The position numbers were made by a program, and so were the translations under genes. A stretch of 64,000 nt of DNA from Streptomyces sp. HSG2 (GTDB lineage Bacteria > Actinomycetota > Actinomycetes > Streptomycetales > Streptomycetaceae). Under the pieces are notes generated by a model. It did not search any database. It was not told where the DNA came from and saw only the letters and a list, made by a program, of their open reading frames with translations. Below, piece by piece: positions 1 to 10,053 of this stretch (the stretch's first letter is position 1; every line of letters begins with the position of its first letter). The DNA is taken from contig NZ_CP066801.1 of NCBI RefSeq assembly GCF_016598575.1, positions 4,278,001 through 4,342,000 of the forward strand, written 5' to 3'.

Positions 1-220
1 ACCACAGGTCCAGCCGCGTCCAGTCGATCGCCTCCCGGGCCGGCGCGGAGGCGAGGGCGGCGAGCAGACCGTTGCCGTTGCGCCCACCGGTGAGCACCAC
101 GGAGGCGTGACCGCGCGCCGCCTGGGCGTCGACCACGGCGGTGATCAGCCTCGCCGCGGTGGCCCGGGCCATCACCCGCTTGTCCCGGTGGACCACCAGT
201 CGGGGCGCGGGCGCGCTCAC
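1..220 (-). CDS. pgl: 6-phosphogluconolactonase, C-terminus outside window
   Basis: Hydrolyses 6-phosphogluconolactone in the oxidative pentose phosphate pathway (cytosol). Only the first 73 codons are present. Reading starts at a GTG at 220 that shares GTGA with the opcA stop, so the two are translationally coupled. The N-terminus (VVHRDKRVMARATAARLI) and a VVLTGGRNGNGLLAAL glycine-rich segment match the DevB/Pgl family. It is the last gene seen of the tkt-tal-zwf-opcA-pgl operon. The gene is cut by the window edge, not by mutation. Confidence 0.85.
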   Translation of the reverse strand, partial: MSAPAPRLVVHRDKRVMARATAARLITAVVDAQAARGHASVVLTGGRNGNGLLAALASAPAREAIDWTRLDLW

Positions 221-1278
221 TTCGCCGCCGACTTCCGCACCGGCGGCGTCTCCTGCGCCGCGTGCGCCGCGGGCGCCTTCGCCGCTTCCTCGATCGGGGT
301 GGGGACCGCCAGGGGCGCCGACGCCCCTCCCTTGGTCCCGCCGTCGCCGGCCGGGCCGTTCAGGCGCTTCAGGCCTTGGCGCAGGGCCGAGGCGTAGGTG
401 TCGTCGGGGTCCAGCCGCCGCAGTTCCTCGGCGATCAGCTCCGCTGTGTCCCGGCGCTTGAGCGCCACCGCGCGGTCGGGTTGGCCGTGGATGGACAGGG
501 TCGCGAGAGTGCCGTCGCCCCGGTCCAGGGCGATCGGGCCGCAGTCCGTGTCCAACCGGACGGCGGTCAACCCGGGACCGGCGGAGGAGGACCGCTCCAC
601 GGGCACTCCCAACCGCTCGGCGAGCCACATCGCCAGCAGCTCGCGACTGGGGTCGACTTCCTCGCCCTCCACCTGGACGCCCCGTACTTCGCAGGCCACC
701 TGGTCCAGGGCCGCCGCCAGCATCGACCGCCACGGCGTGATCCTGGTCCAGGACAGGTCCGTGTCGCCCGGGGTGTAGTTGCGAGCCCGGGTGATCAGCT
801 CCGCGACGGGCCGCTCGCACGCGTAGGTGTCGGTGACCCGACGCTGGGCCAGGGAACCCAGCGGATCGCTGGCCGGGTTCGTGGGCGCGTCGGCCGGCCA
901 CCACACCACGACCGGCGCGTCCGGCAACAGCAGCGGCAGCACCACCGACTGGGCGTGGTCGACGACCTCGCCGTGCAACCGCAGCACGACCGTCTCGCCG
1001 GTGCCCGCGTCGGTGCCGAGGCGGACCTCGGCGTCCAGCCGGGACCTGGTGCGGTCGCGGGGGGTGCGCGAGACCCGCCTGATCACCACCAGGGTCCGTG
1101 AGGGGTGCTCGTGCGAGGCCTCGCCCGCCGCCTTCAGCGCGTCGTAGGCGTTCTCCTCGTCCGTGACGACCACGAGGGTGAGCACCATGCCGATGGCCGG
1201 CGTGCCGATGGCCCGGCGGCCTTGCACCAGTGCCTTGTTGACCTTGCCGGCTGTCGTGTCGATGAGGTCGATCTTCAT
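217..1278 (-). CDS. opcA: Glucose-6-phosphate dehydrogenase assembly protein OpcA
   Basis: Protein of 353 residues beginning MKIDLIDTTAGKVNKAL, the typical start of actinobacterial OpcA. OpcA is known to support assembly or activity of glucose-6-phosphate dehydrogenase. The ATG at 1278 overlaps the zwf stop as ATGA and the stop overlaps the pgl GTG, so the gene sits in a coupled zwf-opcA-pgl string. A much longer open frame continues upstream but is antisense or out-of-frame readthrough of zwf; the ATG start gives the family length. The C-terminal 35 or so residues are Ala/Pro/Lys-rich and probably disordered. Confidence 0.92.
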   Translation of the reverse strand: MKIDLIDTTAGKVNKALVQGRRAIGTPAIGMVLTLVVVTDEENAYDALKAAGEASHEHPSRTLVVIRRVSRTPRDRTRSRLDAEVRLGTDAGTGETVVLRLHGEVVDHAQSVVLPLLLPDAPVVVWWPADAPTNPASDPLGSLAQRRVTDTYACERPVAELITRARNYTPGDTDLSWTRITPWRSMLAAALDQVACEVRGVQVEGEEVDPSRELLAMWLAERLGVPVERSSSAGPGLTAVRLDTDCGPIALDRGDGTLATLSIHGQPDRAVALKRRDTAELIAEELRRLDPDDTYASALRQGLKRLNGPAGDGGTKGGASAPLAVPTPIEEAAKAPAAHAAQETPPVRKSAAK

Positions 1279-2798
1279 GGCCGGCGCCAGCTCCGTCCGT
1301 CTCGCTCGAGCATGTGGTCCGCCTCGGCGGGTCCCCAGGTACCGGCGGGGTACCGGGCCGGGGCGCCGTGTCGTTCCCAGTACTCCTCGATCGGGTCGAG
1401 GATGCGCCAGGACAGTTCGACCTCCTCGGTTCGGGGGAACAGGTTGGCGTCGCCGAGGAGGACGTCCAGGATGAGTCGCTCGTAGGCCTCGGGGCTCGAC
1501 TCGGTGAAGGACTCGCCGTAGGCGAAGTCCATCGAGACGTCCCTGATCTCCATCGACGTGCCGGGAACCTTCGAGCCGAACCTGACCGTGACGCCCTCGT
1601 CGGGCTGCACTCGGACGACGATCGCGTTCTGTCCCAGCTCCGCGGTGGCGGTGGAGTCGAAGGGGGAGTGGGGGGCGCGTTGGAAAACGACGGCGATCTC
1701 CGTCACGCGGCGGCCCAGCCGCTTGCCGGTGCGCAGGTAGAAGGGGACGCCCGCCCAGCGGCGGTTGTCGATCGCCAGTCTGATCGCGGCGTAGGTGTCG
1801 GTCTTCGACTTCGGGTCGATCCCCTCCTCGTCGAGGTAGCCGATGACCTTGGCTCCGCCCTGCCAACCCGCCGCGTACTGGGCACGCACCGTGTCCCGGC
1901 CCAGGTCCTTGGGCAGCCGGACGGCCCCGAGCACCTTGGTCTTCTCGGCGGCCAACGCGTCCGCGTCGAAGGAGGCGGGTTCCTCCATGGTGGTGAGGGC
2001 GAGGAGCTGGAGCAGGTGGTTCTGGATGACGTCGCGGGCCGCGCCGATGCCGTCGTAGTAGCCCGCCCGGCCACCGATGCCGATGTCCTCGGCCATGGTG
2101 ATCTGGACGTGGTCGACGTAGGACCGGTTCCAGATGGGCTCGAACATCTGGTTGGCGAAGCGCAGCGCCAGGATGTTCTGGACGGTCTCCTTGCCCAGGT
2201 AGTGGTCGATCCGGAAGACCTGGTCCGGGGCGAAGACCTCGTGGACGATCGAGTTGAGCTCCTCGGCGGACCTCAGGTCGTGGCCGAAGGGCTTCTCGAT
2301 GACCGCCCGTCGCCACGCCCCCTCCGACTGATCCGCGAGGCCGTGCTTCTTCAGCTGCTGGATGACGACCGGGAAGGACTTGGGCGGCACCGAGAGGTAG
2401 AAGGCGAAGTTGCCGCCGGTACCCTGGGCCTTGTCCAGTTCCTGGATGGTGTCGCGCAGCCGGACGAAGGCGTCGTCGTCGTCGAAGGTGCCCTGGACGA
2501 AGCGCATGCCCTGCAGCAACTGCTGCCAGACCTCCTCCCGGAACGGCGTGCGCGCGTGCTCCTTGACCGCGTCGTGCACGACCTGCGCGAAGTCCTCGTG
2601 CTCCCAGTCCCGACGGGCGAAGCCGACGAGGGAGAAGCCGGGCGGCAGCAGGCCGCGGTTGGCCAGGTCGTACACGGCGGGCATAAGCTTCTTGCGGGAC
2701 AGGTCGCCGGTGACGCCGAAGATGACCAGGCCCGACGGCCCCGCGATGCGCGGGAGCCGTCGGTCCGCGGGGTCACGCAGCGGATTGCTGCTCGACAA
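1275..2798 (-). CDS. zwf: Glucose-6-phosphate 1-dehydrogenase
   Basis: Oxidises glucose-6-phosphate to 6-phosphogluconolactone with NADP, the entry step of the oxidative pentose phosphate pathway. The 507-residue length is normal. The nucleotide-binding motif GVTGDLSRKKLMPA lies near residue 28 and the substrate-binding motif RIDHYLGKE near residue 197. The start is TTG at 2798, four bases after the tal stop, with GGAGGG inside the end of tal as ribosome binding site. The stop overlaps opcA (ATGA). Co-transcription with tal and tkt links the oxidative and non-oxidative branches. Confidence 0.96.
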   Translation of the reverse strand: MSSSNPLRDPADRRLPRIAGPSGLVIFGVTGDLSRKKLMPAVYDLANRGLLPPGFSLVGFARRDWEHEDFAQVVHDAVKEHARTPFREEVWQQLLQGMRFVQGTFDDDDAFVRLRDTIQELDKAQGTGGNFAFYLSVPPKSFPVVIQQLKKHGLADQSEGAWRRAVIEKPFGHDLRSAEELNSIVHEVFAPDQVFRIDHYLGKETVQNILALRFANQMFEPIWNRSYVDHVQITMAEDIGIGGRAGYYDGIGAARDVIQNHLLQLLALTTMEEPASFDADALAAEKTKVLGAVRLPKDLGRDTVRAQYAAGWQGGAKVIGYLDEEGIDPKSKTDTYAAIRLAIDNRRWAGVPFYLRTGKRLGRRVTEIAVVFQRAPHSPFDSTATAELGQNAIVVRVQPDEGVTVRFGSKVPGTSMEIRDVSMDFAYGESFTESSPEAYERLILDVLLGDANLFPRTEEVELSWRILDPIEEYWERHGAPARYPAGTWGPAEADHMLERDGRSWRRP

Positions 2799-2801
2799 TT
2801 T

Positions 2802-3920
2802 CTAGCCCTCCGAGGGAGCGAGGCGCCGCAGCTCCGCCTCGGTCGACTTCAACAGGTCGTTCCAGGAGGCCTCGAACTTCTCGACGCCCTCGTCCTCCAG
2901 CAGCCTTACCACGTCGTCGTAGGCGATCCCCAGGGCCTCGACGGCGTCGAGGTCGGCGCGGGCCTGCTCGTAGGTGCCCGAGACGGTGTTCCCGGTGACC
3001 TCGCCGTGGTCCTCGGTCGCCGCGAGGGTGGCCTCCGGCATGGTGTTCACCGTGTTGGGCGCGACCAGTTCGGTGACGTACATCGTGTCGCTGTACGCCT
3101 TGTCCTTCACGCCCGTCGACGCCCACAGCGGACGCTGGCGGTTGGCGCCGGCCTTCTCCAGGGCGGCCCAGCGGTCGGACGAGAAGACCTGCTCGTACGC
3201 CTGGTAGGCCAACCGTGCGTTGGCGACGGCCGCCCGACCGCGCACGGCCTTCGCCTCGTCGGTCCCCAGGGCGTCGATCCGCCGGTCGATCTCGGTGTCC
3301 ACGCGCGAGACGAAGAACGAGGCCACGGAGTGGATCGGGGAGAGGTCGAGACCACGCTCGCGGGCCTGCTCCAGGCCGGTCATGAACGCGTCCATGACCT
3401 GTCGGTAGCGGTCCAGGGAGAAGATCAGCGTCACGTTGACGCTGATGCCGTTGGCGATGGTCTCGGCGATCGCCGGAAGTCCGGCCTCGGTGGCAGGGAT
3501 TTTGATGAAGGTGTTGGGGCGGTCCACCAACCAGGCCAGCTGACGGGCCTCGGCGATGGTGGCCCGGGTGTTGTGCGCGAGTCGGGGGTCCACCTCGATG
3601 GAGACGCGGCCGTCGCTGCCGCCGGAGGCGTCGTGGACCGGGCGCAGGATGTCGGCCGCGTCTCGGACGTCCGCCGTGGTGATCATCCGGACGGCCTCCT
3701 CCACCGTCACCCCGCGCGCGGCCAGGTCCGCCAGCTGTCGTTCGTATCCGTCGCCCGACGAGATCGCCTTCTGGAAGATCGTCGGGTTGGTGGTCACACC
3801 GACGACGTGCTGCTGATCGATCAGCTCGGCGAGGTTGCCGGACGTGATGCGCTTGCGGGACAGGTCGTCCAGCCAGATCGCGACGCCCTCCTCGGAGAGG
3901 CGCTTGAGTGCGTCGGTCAT
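2802..3920 (-). CDS. tal: Transaldolase
   Basis: Transfers a dihydroxyacetone unit from sedoheptulose-7-phosphate in the non-oxidative pentose phosphate pathway. The 372-residue length is the long actinobacterial form. The N-terminal signature [14 protein letters not shown] is present, and the Schiff-base lysine lies in [17 protein letters not shown] at 3920 has an AGGAG ribosome binding site. Only 34 bases separate it from the upstream tkt, and zwf follows within four bases, so it is an internal operon gene. Confidence 0.96.
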   Translation of the reverse strand: MTDALKRLSEEGVAIWLDDLSRKRITSGNLAELIDQQHVVGVTTNPTIFQKAISSGDGYERQLADLAARGVTVEEAVRMITTADVRDAADILRPVHDASGGSDGRVSIEVDPRLAHNTRATIAEARQLAWLVDRPNTFIKIPATEAGLPAIAETIANGISVNVTLIFSLDRYRQVMDAFMTGLEQARERGLDLSPIHSVASFFVSRVDTEIDRRIDALGTDEAKAVRGRAAVANARLAYQAYEQVFSSDRWAALEKAGANRQRPLWASTGVKDKAYSDTMYVTELVAPNTVNTMPEATLAATEDHGEVTGNTVSGTYEQARADLDAVEALGIAYDDVVRLLEDEGVEKFEASWNDLLKSTEAELRRLAPSEG

Positions 3921-3954
3921 GGAATATGCATCTCCTACGTGTCGTATACGAACG

Positions 3955-6042
3955 TCAGCGCCGTGCGGCGGCGATCGATTCCCGGGCCTGGTCGGCCACG
4001 TTCTCGGCGGTGAAGCCGAACTCCCGGAAGAGCGTCTTGCCGTCGGCGGAGGCCCCGAAGTGCTCCAGCGAGACCACGCGGCCGGCGTCTCCCACGTACT
4101 TGTGCCAGGTCAGGCCGATGCCGGCCTCGACGGCCACCCGGGCCTTGACGGCGGGCGGCAGGACGCTGTCCCGGTACCCCCGCTCCTGCTCCTCGAACCA
4201 CTCCACGCACGGCATCGAGACCACGCGGGTCGGCACGCCCTCGGCCTGCAGCCGCTCGCGTGCCTCCACGGCCAGGTGCACCTCGGAACCGGTGGCGATC
4301 AGGAGCACCTCGGGCTCGCCGCCCTCGGCCTCGAACAGGACGTAGCCGCCTCGGGCGGCGGCGTCGTCCGGCTCGTAGGTCGGCACCCCCTGGCGGGTCA
4401 GAGCCAGCCCGTGCGGGGCGCCCTTGCCGTACTCCTTCGTCCAGCGCTCCAGGATCTCCCGCCAGGCGATGGCCGTCTCGTTGGCGTCGGCGGGTCGCAC
4501 CACGTTCAGGCCCGGGATGGCCCGCAGCGAGGCCAGGTGCTCCACCGGCTGGTGGGTCGGACCGTCCTCGCCCAGGCCGACGGAGTCGTGCGTCCAGACG
4601 TACGTCACCGGCAGGTGCATCAGGGCCGACAGACGCACGGCGTTGCGCATGTAGTCGGAGAAGACGAGGAACGTACCGCCGTAGACGCGGGTGTTCCCGT
4701 GGAGGGCGATGCCGTTCATCTCCGCGGCCATCGCGTGCTCGCGGATGCCGAAGTGGATGGTGCGGCCGTAGGGGTCGGCCTCCGGCAGCGGGTTGTCGGC
4801 GGGCAGGAACGACGACGTCTTGTCGATCGTGGTGTTGTTCGAGCCCGCGAGGTCGGCTGAGCCGCCCCACAGCTCGGGGACCACGGCGCCCAGCGCCTGC
4901 AGCACCTTGCCCGACGCGGCCCGGGTGGCCACACCCTTGCCCGCCTCGAAGACCGGGATCTTCTCCGCCCAACCGGTGGGAAGCTCGCCCGCGGCCACGC
5001 GATCGAACTCGGCCGCGCGCTGGGGATCGGCGTCCCGCCACCGGCGGAAGGACTCCTCCCACGCGGCGCGCGCGGCCCGGCCGCGCTCCACCGCCCCGCG
5101 GGTGTGCGCGAGGACGTCGTCCGCCACCTCGAAGGATCGCGACGGATCGAAGCCGAGGACGCGCTTGGTGGCCGCGACCTCCTCCTCGCCGAGGGCGGAG
5201 CCATGGGCGGCCTCGGTGTTCTGCGCGCTCGGCGCGGGCCAGGCGATGATCGACCGCATGGCGATGAAGGACGGCCGGTCGGTGACCCGCTTGGCCTCCT
5301 CGATCGCCGCGTGGATCGCGTGCGGGTCCAGGTCGCCGTCCGCCTTGGGCTCCACCCGCTGGACGTGCCAGCCGTACGCCTCGTAGCGCTTCACGGTGTC
5401 CTCCGAGACGGCGGTCTCGGTGTCGCCCTCGATCGAGATGTGGTTGTCGTCCCACAGCAGGATCAGATTGCCCAGCCGCTGGTGGCCCGCGAGCGAGGAG
5501 GCCTCCGCGGAGATGCCCTCCTGAAGGCAGCCGTCGCCGGCCACGCAGAAGACGAAGTGGTCGAACGGCGACTCGCCGCGCGGGGCGTCCGGGTCGAAGA
5601 GGCCGCGCTCGTAGCGGGAGGCCATGGCCATGCCGACGGCGTTGGCGACGCCCTGGCCGAGCGGCCCGGTCGTCGTCTCCACGCCGGCGGTGTGACCGTA
5701 CTCGGGGTGCCCCGGGGTCTTCGATCCCCAGGTCCGGAAGGCCTTCAGGTCGTCGAGCTCCAGGCCGAACCCGCCCAGGTACAGCTGGGTGTACAGGGTC
5801 AGGGAGGAGTGTCCGGCGGACAGGACGAACCGGTCGCGTCCGACCCAGCCCGGGTCGCTCGGGTCGTGCCGCATCACCTTCTGGAAGAGGGTGTAGGCGG
5901 CGGGTGCCAGGCTCATCGCCGTCCCCGGATGGCCGTTGCCCACCTTCTGCACGGCGTCGGCTGCCAGGATCCGGGCGGTGTCGACGGCCCGGCGGTCCAG
6001 CTCGGTCCATTCGAGATCTGTTGTGGTCGGCTTGGTGCTCAC
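3955..6042 (-). CDS. tkt: Transketolase
   Basis: Thiamine-diphosphate enzyme that transfers two-carbon units between pentose phosphates. It has 695 residues, the family norm. Seen: the N-terminal [12 protein letters not shown] segment, the ThDP/metal motif beginning GDGCLQEG near residue 168, and the pyrimidine-domain region GSADLAGSN near residue 395. The start is GTG at 6042, with an imperfect purine-rich ribosome site (GGAGAGGAG lies 15 bases further upstream). It is the first gene of the leftward pentose phosphate operon and is divergent from ctaB. Confidence 0.96.
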   Translation of the reverse strand: MSTKPTTTDLEWTELDRRAVDTARILAADAVQKVGNGHPGTAMSLAPAAYTLFQKVMRHDPSDPGWVGRDRFVLSAGHSSLTLYTQLYLGGFGLELDDLKAFRTWGSKTPGHPEYGHTAGVETTTGPLGQGVANAVGMAMASRYERGLFDPDAPRGESPFDHFVFCVAGDGCLQEGISAEASSLAGHQRLGNLILLWDDNHISIEGDTETAVSEDTVKRYEAYGWHVQRVEPKADGDLDPHAIHAAIEEAKRVTDRPSFIAMRSIIAWPAPSAQNTEAAHGSALGEEEVAATKRVLGFDPSRSFEVADDVLAHTRGAVERGRAARAAWEESFRRWRDADPQRAAEFDRVAAGELPTGWAEKIPVFEAGKGVATRAASGKVLQALGAVVPELWGGSADLAGSNNTTIDKTSSFLPADNPLPEADPYGRTIHFGIREHAMAAEMNGIALHGNTRVYGGTFLVFSDYMRNAVRLSALMHLPVTYVWTHDSVGLGEDGPTHQPVEHLASLRAIPGLNVVRPADANETAIAWREILERWTKEYGKGAPHGLALTRQGVPTYEPDDAAARGGYVLFEAEGGEPEVLLIATGSEVHLAVEARERLQAEGVPTRVVSMPCVEWFEEQERGYRDSVLPPAVKARVAVEAGIGLTWHKYVGDAGRVVSLEHFGASADGKTLFREFGFTAENVADQARESIAAARR

Positions 6043-6446
6043 CCTGGGTCAGGGCTCCTCTCCACATGTCGGTTGCCGGTGAACGTGGCCGCGCACCGGC
6101 TGCCGGCTGTCTCGGCATCGGCCGGCCGCTGACGAGCCTACCCTCGCGAGTCGTGGCGGCTTTCCGCCGGAATCCAGAGTGCCGGGACTCGGTCAAGTTC
6201 GCCTGCCGACCTGGCGGGACGGCGTTCGACAGATGAATACGGATGCGCTCATCCGAACGCTCAATCGGGCCGATTCGCGCGCGTCGGAGCGGGCCCGACG
6301 CGCCCCGTCCACCCGGCCGCCAACACGACCCCACCCCCGCTGAGACCGGGGTGCGGGCAACGTCTAAAGTGGCGTGGTACGCGCGGGCCTTTGCCACCGC
6401 TCCATCGGGTGAGGGGCTTGCTGGGATGTCTCTGTCAGGGGTGTGC
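6043..6446. other. Divergent intergenic region between tkt and ctaB
   Basis: About 400 bases with no gene I can support. It must hold the leftward tkt operon promoter and the rightward ctaB promoter. A TCTAAAGT segment at about 6363-6370 resembles a -10 element pointing to ctaB but lacks a convincing -35. Open frames extend ctaB upstream to 6243, but that extension is low-complexity and does not resemble the family. Confidence 0.4.
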
Positions 6447-7394
6447 GTGACGGCCGTTGAATCCCGTCCAGCGGGGGTTGTCGGGACGAACCGGAGCCCG
6501 AGTCGCCGGCCGTTCGGGGCCCGTGTCATGGCGTTCGTGGCGCTGACCAAGCCGCGGATCATCGAGCTTCTGCTGATCACCACCGTTCCGGTGATGTTCC
6601 TCGCCGAGCGGGGCGTGCCCGACATGACGCTGGTGTTCCTCACCTGTCTGGGCGGCTATCTCTCCGCCGGTGGCGCCAACGCGCTCAACATGTACATCGA
6701 CCGCGACATCGACGCCCTGATGGACCGCACTTCCCGGCGTCCACTGGTGACCGGGATGGTCAGCCCGCCCGAGGCGCTGGCCTTCGGTATCGCCCTCGCC
6801 GTCGTGTCGACGCTCCTCTTCGGTCTCACGGTCAACTGGCTCTCCGCGTGGCTCGCCCTGGGCGCTCTCCTCTTCTACGTGGTCGTCTACACGATGATCC
6901 TCAAGAGGCGGACGTCGCAGAACATCGTCTGGGGGGGCATCGCCGGCTGTATGCCGGTCCTGATCGGCTGGTCGTCGGTGACCGGCTCGATGTCGTGGGC
7001 TCCGATCGTTCTCTTCCTGGTGATGTTCTTCTGGACGCCGCCCCACTACTGGCCGCTGTCGATGAAGGTCCGGGACGACTACGCGCGGGTGGGCGTGCCG
7101 ATGCTGCCGGTCGTCGCGTCCAACAAGGTGGTCGCCCGGCAGATCGTCGTCTACAGCTGGGTCATGGTGGCGGTCTCGCTGCTGCTGACCCCGCTCGGGT
7201 ACACGGGGTGGTTCTACACGGTCGTCGCCTTGGTGGCGGGCGGCATGTGGCTGTGGGAGGCGCACGCGCTGCGCGGCAGGGCCCGCGCCGAGGTGACCGG
7301 GGCCGCCCTGAAGGAGATGCGGCTGTTCCACTGGTCGATCACGTATGTCTCGGTCCTGTTCCTGGCGATCGCGATCGATCCCTTCCTCCGCTGA
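6447..7394 (+). CDS. ctaB: Heme O synthase (protoheme IX farnesyltransferase)
   Basis: Adds a farnesyl group to protoheme to make heme O, the precursor of heme A for cytochrome aa3 oxidase; an integral membrane protein. The 315-residue product carries the UbiA-family prenyl-diphosphate motif [15 protein letters not shown] and a second polar loop [12 protein letters not shown], with about eight or nine hydrophobic segments between. The start is placed at GTG 6447 ([10 protein letters not shown]), where family similarity begins as I recall it. ctaA lies nearby on the other strand, so both heme A steps are in the neighbourhood. Confidence 0.94.
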   Translation: MTAVESRPAGVVGTNRSPSRRPFGARVMAFVALTKPRIIELLLITTVPVMFLAERGVPDMTLVFLTCLGGYLSAGGANALNMYIDRDIDALMDRTSRRPLVTGMVSPPEALAFGIALAVVSTLLFGLTVNWLSAWLALGALLFYVVVYTMILKRRTSQNIVWGGIAGCMPVLIGWSSVTGSMSWAPIVLFLVMFFWTPPHYWPLSMKVRDDYARVGVPMLPVVASNKVVARQIVVYSWVMVAVSLLLTPLGYTGWFYTVVALVAGGMWLWEAHALRGRARAEVTGAALKEMRLFHWSITYVSVLFLAIAIDPFLR

Positions 7395-7475
7395 GTCGCC
7401 GACCGGGGGCGGGCGTGGCGCGTGCCATGGCACCCGGCGTCGCCGAGTGGCCTACTCGTCGGTAGCATCCAGGTC

Positions 7476-7808
7476 ATGGCAGACACGCAGCAGGCTGACC
7501 GCAAGGCCGAGCGCAAGGTGGCGCGACTGGCCCGGCAGATCGACTCCTTCGCCAAGGCCCACGGCGGTGCACAGGGCCAGGTGGCCTACATCGGCCAGAT
7601 GGGTGCCCGACTCGTCCTCGTCGGCGAGGACGGCGCCTGGGGTGACCTGGTGGCGCCCTCCCGCGACATCGCCCGGAGGGCCGCGGACAAGTCGGGGATC
7701 ACCGTGCACGACGACTTCGACGGCGAGTTCGCCGCCAAGATGCGCACGGGACCGTACGAGTGGTCGCGCATGGCCGGCCTGCAACTGGGCGGCCGTCAGG
7801 GCGACTGA
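7476..7808 (+). CDS. Conserved small actinobacterial protein, unknown function
   Basis: A 110-residue soluble protein starting MADTQQADRKAERKVARLAR. The first third is basic and helical. The rest contains a GQVAYIGQMGARLVLVGEDG segment that looks like a beta-rich core, and no transmembrane or export signal is visible. ATG 7476 is preferred over an in-frame ATG at 7422 because the upstream 18 residues have no family character. A perfect GTGCCATGGCAC palindrome lies 42 bases upstream and a terminator hairpin follows the stop. I do not know its function; its place between ctaB and ctaA is the only clue. Confidence 0.75.
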   Translation: MADTQQADRKAERKVARLARQIDSFAKAHGGAQGQVAYIGQMGARLVLVGEDGAWGDLVAPSRDIARRAADKSGITVHDDFDGEFAAKMRTGPYEWSRMAGLQLGGRQGD

Positions 7809-7812
7809 CGCC

Positions 7813-7841
7813 CCGTCGGGGGCTTGGCGAGATCCCGACGG
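7813..7841 (+). terminator. Hairpin after the small conserved gene
   Basis: CCGTCGGG at 7813-7820 pairs exactly with CCCGACGG at 7834-7841, starting five bases after the stop codon at 7808. There is no U-tract, which is usual for Streptomyces terminators. Confidence 0.6.
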
Positions 7842-8162
7842 CTCACCGCGCCGAAGTCCTTCGCCGGTTCCTCCCGAGCGCCGGGCGAAGCCGCTGGCCG
7901 GTCTGTTCCGCCCCCTCGCGACACCGGACCGGGTGGACCACGACCGGCGAACCCCTCGGCGGCTCTCGGGCGGCTCTCACGCCGCTCTCTCTCCTCGCCG
8001 TCCGGGCGCACGGGCCCCGGGCGGGCGGCGCGAGGCACCTGCGGGGCTCCTCGCTCGGGGCGCTCCCGCCGACCGGTGCCCGATGCCGGGGCGCGTCGAC
8101 ACGAAGGGGTCGTCGCGATCGGAGCCGGCCGGCGGGCCCGGTCGGGCGGAGTCGACGCGTGC
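7842..8162. other. Convergent intergenic region before the ctaA stop
   Basis: About 320 bases between the terminator and the ctaA 3' end. The frames open here on either strand are Arg/Pro/Ser-rich and have no family character. I see no RNA gene or repeat. Confidence 0.4.
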
Positions 8163-9200
8163 CTAGCCGCGTCCGGCGATCGACGCCCCGCTCGCCTCGT
8201 ACGAGTGAGTGTCCGGGTGCTGCGCGGGCGGCCCGGTCAAGGGGAGCGGGGGACGTTCGCGCAGCGAGAGCAGGACGCGCAGCGTCGCGATCCACACCGC
8301 GCACGACCCGAGCATGTGCAGGCCGACGAGGATCTCCGGCAGGTCGGTGAGGTACTGGGCGTAGCCGATCGCGCCCTGGGCGAGAAGGATCAGGAACAGG
8401 TCCCTGGTCCGCGCGGCCGGCCCCGGCGGCGCCTGGTTCGCCCGGAGCGCGAACCACAGGGCGAACGTCAGGGTGACCACGATCCACGCCAGCACGGCGT
8501 GTGCCCGCGTGACGGCCTCCCAGTCCACGGGCATCCGCGCCACGTCGCTGGAGTCGCCGGCGTGCGGGCCCGCGCCCGTGACCACCGTGCCGACCGCGAT
8601 CAGCAGGGCCGTGGCGGCGACCAGCACCCACACCAGCTGCCGCACGGCGGGTCCGACCGAGGCGCGCGGGGCGCCCTCGCCCTCGCCGGCCCGGTGCCAC
8701 ATCACGGTGGCGACGGCGATGAGCGCGGTGGAGAGCATGAAGTGCGCGGCCACGGTGTAGGGGTTCAGCCCGACGAGCACCACGACTCCGCCGAGCAGGG
8801 CGTTGCCCACCACCACCCAGAACTGTGCCCACCCCAGCCGTACCAGTCCGGGCCGGACCGGCTTCGCCGCTCGCGCGGCGACGATCGCCCAGCCGACCGC
8901 GGCGCACAGGACGTAGGTCAGCAGCCGGTTGCCGAACTCGATCGCCCCGTGCACACCCATCTCGCGGGTGGAGGCGAGCGAGTCGGCCGTGCACTTGGGC
9001 CAGGTGGGGCAGCCCAGACCGGAACCGGTCAGTCGGACGGCGCCGCCGGTGACGACGATGATCACCGCCATCGCGAGTGCGGCGAGGGCCGCGCGACGGA
9101 CGGTCCGGGGGTCCGGGGTCCACCGCGCGGCGACGAAGGCGAGCGGGTTGCGCGCCGCGAGGCCGGCGTCGTCTCGGGTCAGATGGGGCACGCGCACCAT
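8163..9200 (-). CDS. ctaA: Heme A synthase
   Basis: Converts heme O to heme A by oxidising a methyl group, in the membrane. It has 345 residues and about eight transmembrane helices. The first extracellular loop carries the paired cysteines GSGLGCPTWPKC; heme-ligand-like histidines occur in AAHFMLST, TRAHAVLAW and GLHMLGS. The start is taken at ATG 9200 (MVRVPHLTRDDAG). It functions with ctaB about 770 bases away on the opposite strand to supply heme A to the terminal oxidase. The C-terminal 30 residues are hydrophilic and variable. Confidence 0.93.
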   Translation of the reverse strand: MVRVPHLTRDDAGLAARNPLAFVAARWTPDPRTVRRAALAALAMAVIIVVTGGAVRLTGSGLGCPTWPKCTADSLASTREMGVHGAIEFGNRLLTYVLCAAVGWAIVAARAAKPVRPGLVRLGWAQFWVVVGNALLGGVVVLVGLNPYTVAAHFMLSTALIAVATVMWHRAGEGEGAPRASVGPAVRQLVWVLVAATALLIAVGTVVTGAGPHAGDSSDVARMPVDWEAVTRAHAVLAWIVVTLTFALWFALRANQAPPGPAARTRDLFLILLAQGAIGYAQYLTDLPEILVGLHMLGSCAVWIATLRVLLSLRERPPLPLTGPPAQHPDTHSYEASGASIAGRG

Positions 9201-9273
9201 GGTAGGCGGGCGATTGTGCACGGCTTCACGAGGGCCCCCGCCAACGGGCCGCTCCCCGAAGAGCGTGCCTGGG

Positions 9274-10053
9274 TCAGTCCCAGCGGAAGAAGCGCCCCGC
9301 CGCGGTGAGCCCGACGACCGCCCAGCCGACGAGGATCGCCAGGGAGGCCCAGGGGGTCCCGCCGCCGTGCTGGAGCACCTCCCGGAGCCCCTCGGAGAGC
9401 GCGGCGAGCGGCGACAGCCCGAGCACCGCCTGGGCCGGCTCCGGGAAGCGGTCCAGCGGGACGACGACACCGCCACCGACGAGCAGCAGCAGGAAGACCA
9501 GGTTCGCCGCCGCCAGCGTCGCCTCCGCCTTCAACGTCCCGGCCATCAGCAGGCCGAGACCGGAGAACGCGGCCGTGCCGAGGGCGAGGAGCGCCAGGAC
9601 CGCGAGAAGGCCCCCACGTGGAGACCATCCCATCGTCAGGGCGACCGAGGACAGCAGCGCGAACTGGAGCACCTCCACGGCCAGTACGGACAGGGTCTTC
9701 GCCGCCATCAGGCCCCGGCGCGGCAGCGGTGAGGCGGCCAGCCGCTTCAGCACTCCGTAGCGGCGCTCGAAGCCGGTCGCGATGGCCTGCCCGGTGAAGG
9801 CCGTCGACATGACCGCGAGGGCGAGGATGCCCGGGGTCAGGAAGTCCACCGCCTCGCCCGTCCCGGTGTCGACGATGTCCAGCGAGCCGAAGAGGACGAG
9901 CAGCACGGTCGGGATGACGACGGTGAGCAGCAGCTGTTCGCCGTTGCGCAGCAGCATCCGGGTCTCCAGCGCGGCCTGGGCGGCGATCATGCGCGTGAGA
10001 GGGGCCGCTCCCGGTCGGGGCGTGTGCGACCCGGTGCCCGTGGTCGTGGTCAA
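9274..10053 (-). CDS. ABC-2 type exporter permease
   Basis: A 259-residue membrane protein with six hydrophobic segments (for example LLTVVIPTVLLVLFGSL and VGWAVVGLTAAGRFF). The ABC-2 architecture and the segment LGLSPLAALSEGLREVL fit drug or polysaccharide exporter permeases. The start is proposed at TTG 10053, sharing TTGA with the stop of the ATPase gene upstream; a later ATG (MIAAQAAL) is possible. It must pair with the ATPase encoded just before it. The substrate cannot be read from the sequence. Confidence 0.85.
   Translation of the reverse strand: MTTTTGTGSHTPRPGAAPLTRMIAAQAALETRMLLRNGEQLLLTVVIPTVLLVLFGSLDIVDTGTGEAVDFLTPGILALAVMSTAFTGQAIATGFERRYGVLKRLAASPLPRRGLMAAKTLSVLAVEVLQFALLSSVALTMGWSPRGGLLAVLALLALGTAAFSGLGLLMAGTLKAEATLAAANLVFLLLLVGGGVVVPLDRFPEPAQAVLGLSPLAALSEGLREVLQHGGGTPWASLAILVGWAVVGLTAAGRFFRWD

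Noticed and set aside
1314-4013. Plus-strand open frame of about 900 codons opposite zwf and tal
   Set aside because: Antisense shadow of two genes with clear catalytic motifs.
6243-6446. N-terminal extension of ctaB
   Set aside because: No family similarity and an Arg/Pro-rich composition.
7824-9308. Plus-strand open frame opposite ctaA
   Set aside because: Low-complexity shadow; ctaA has membrane helices and the paired cysteines.
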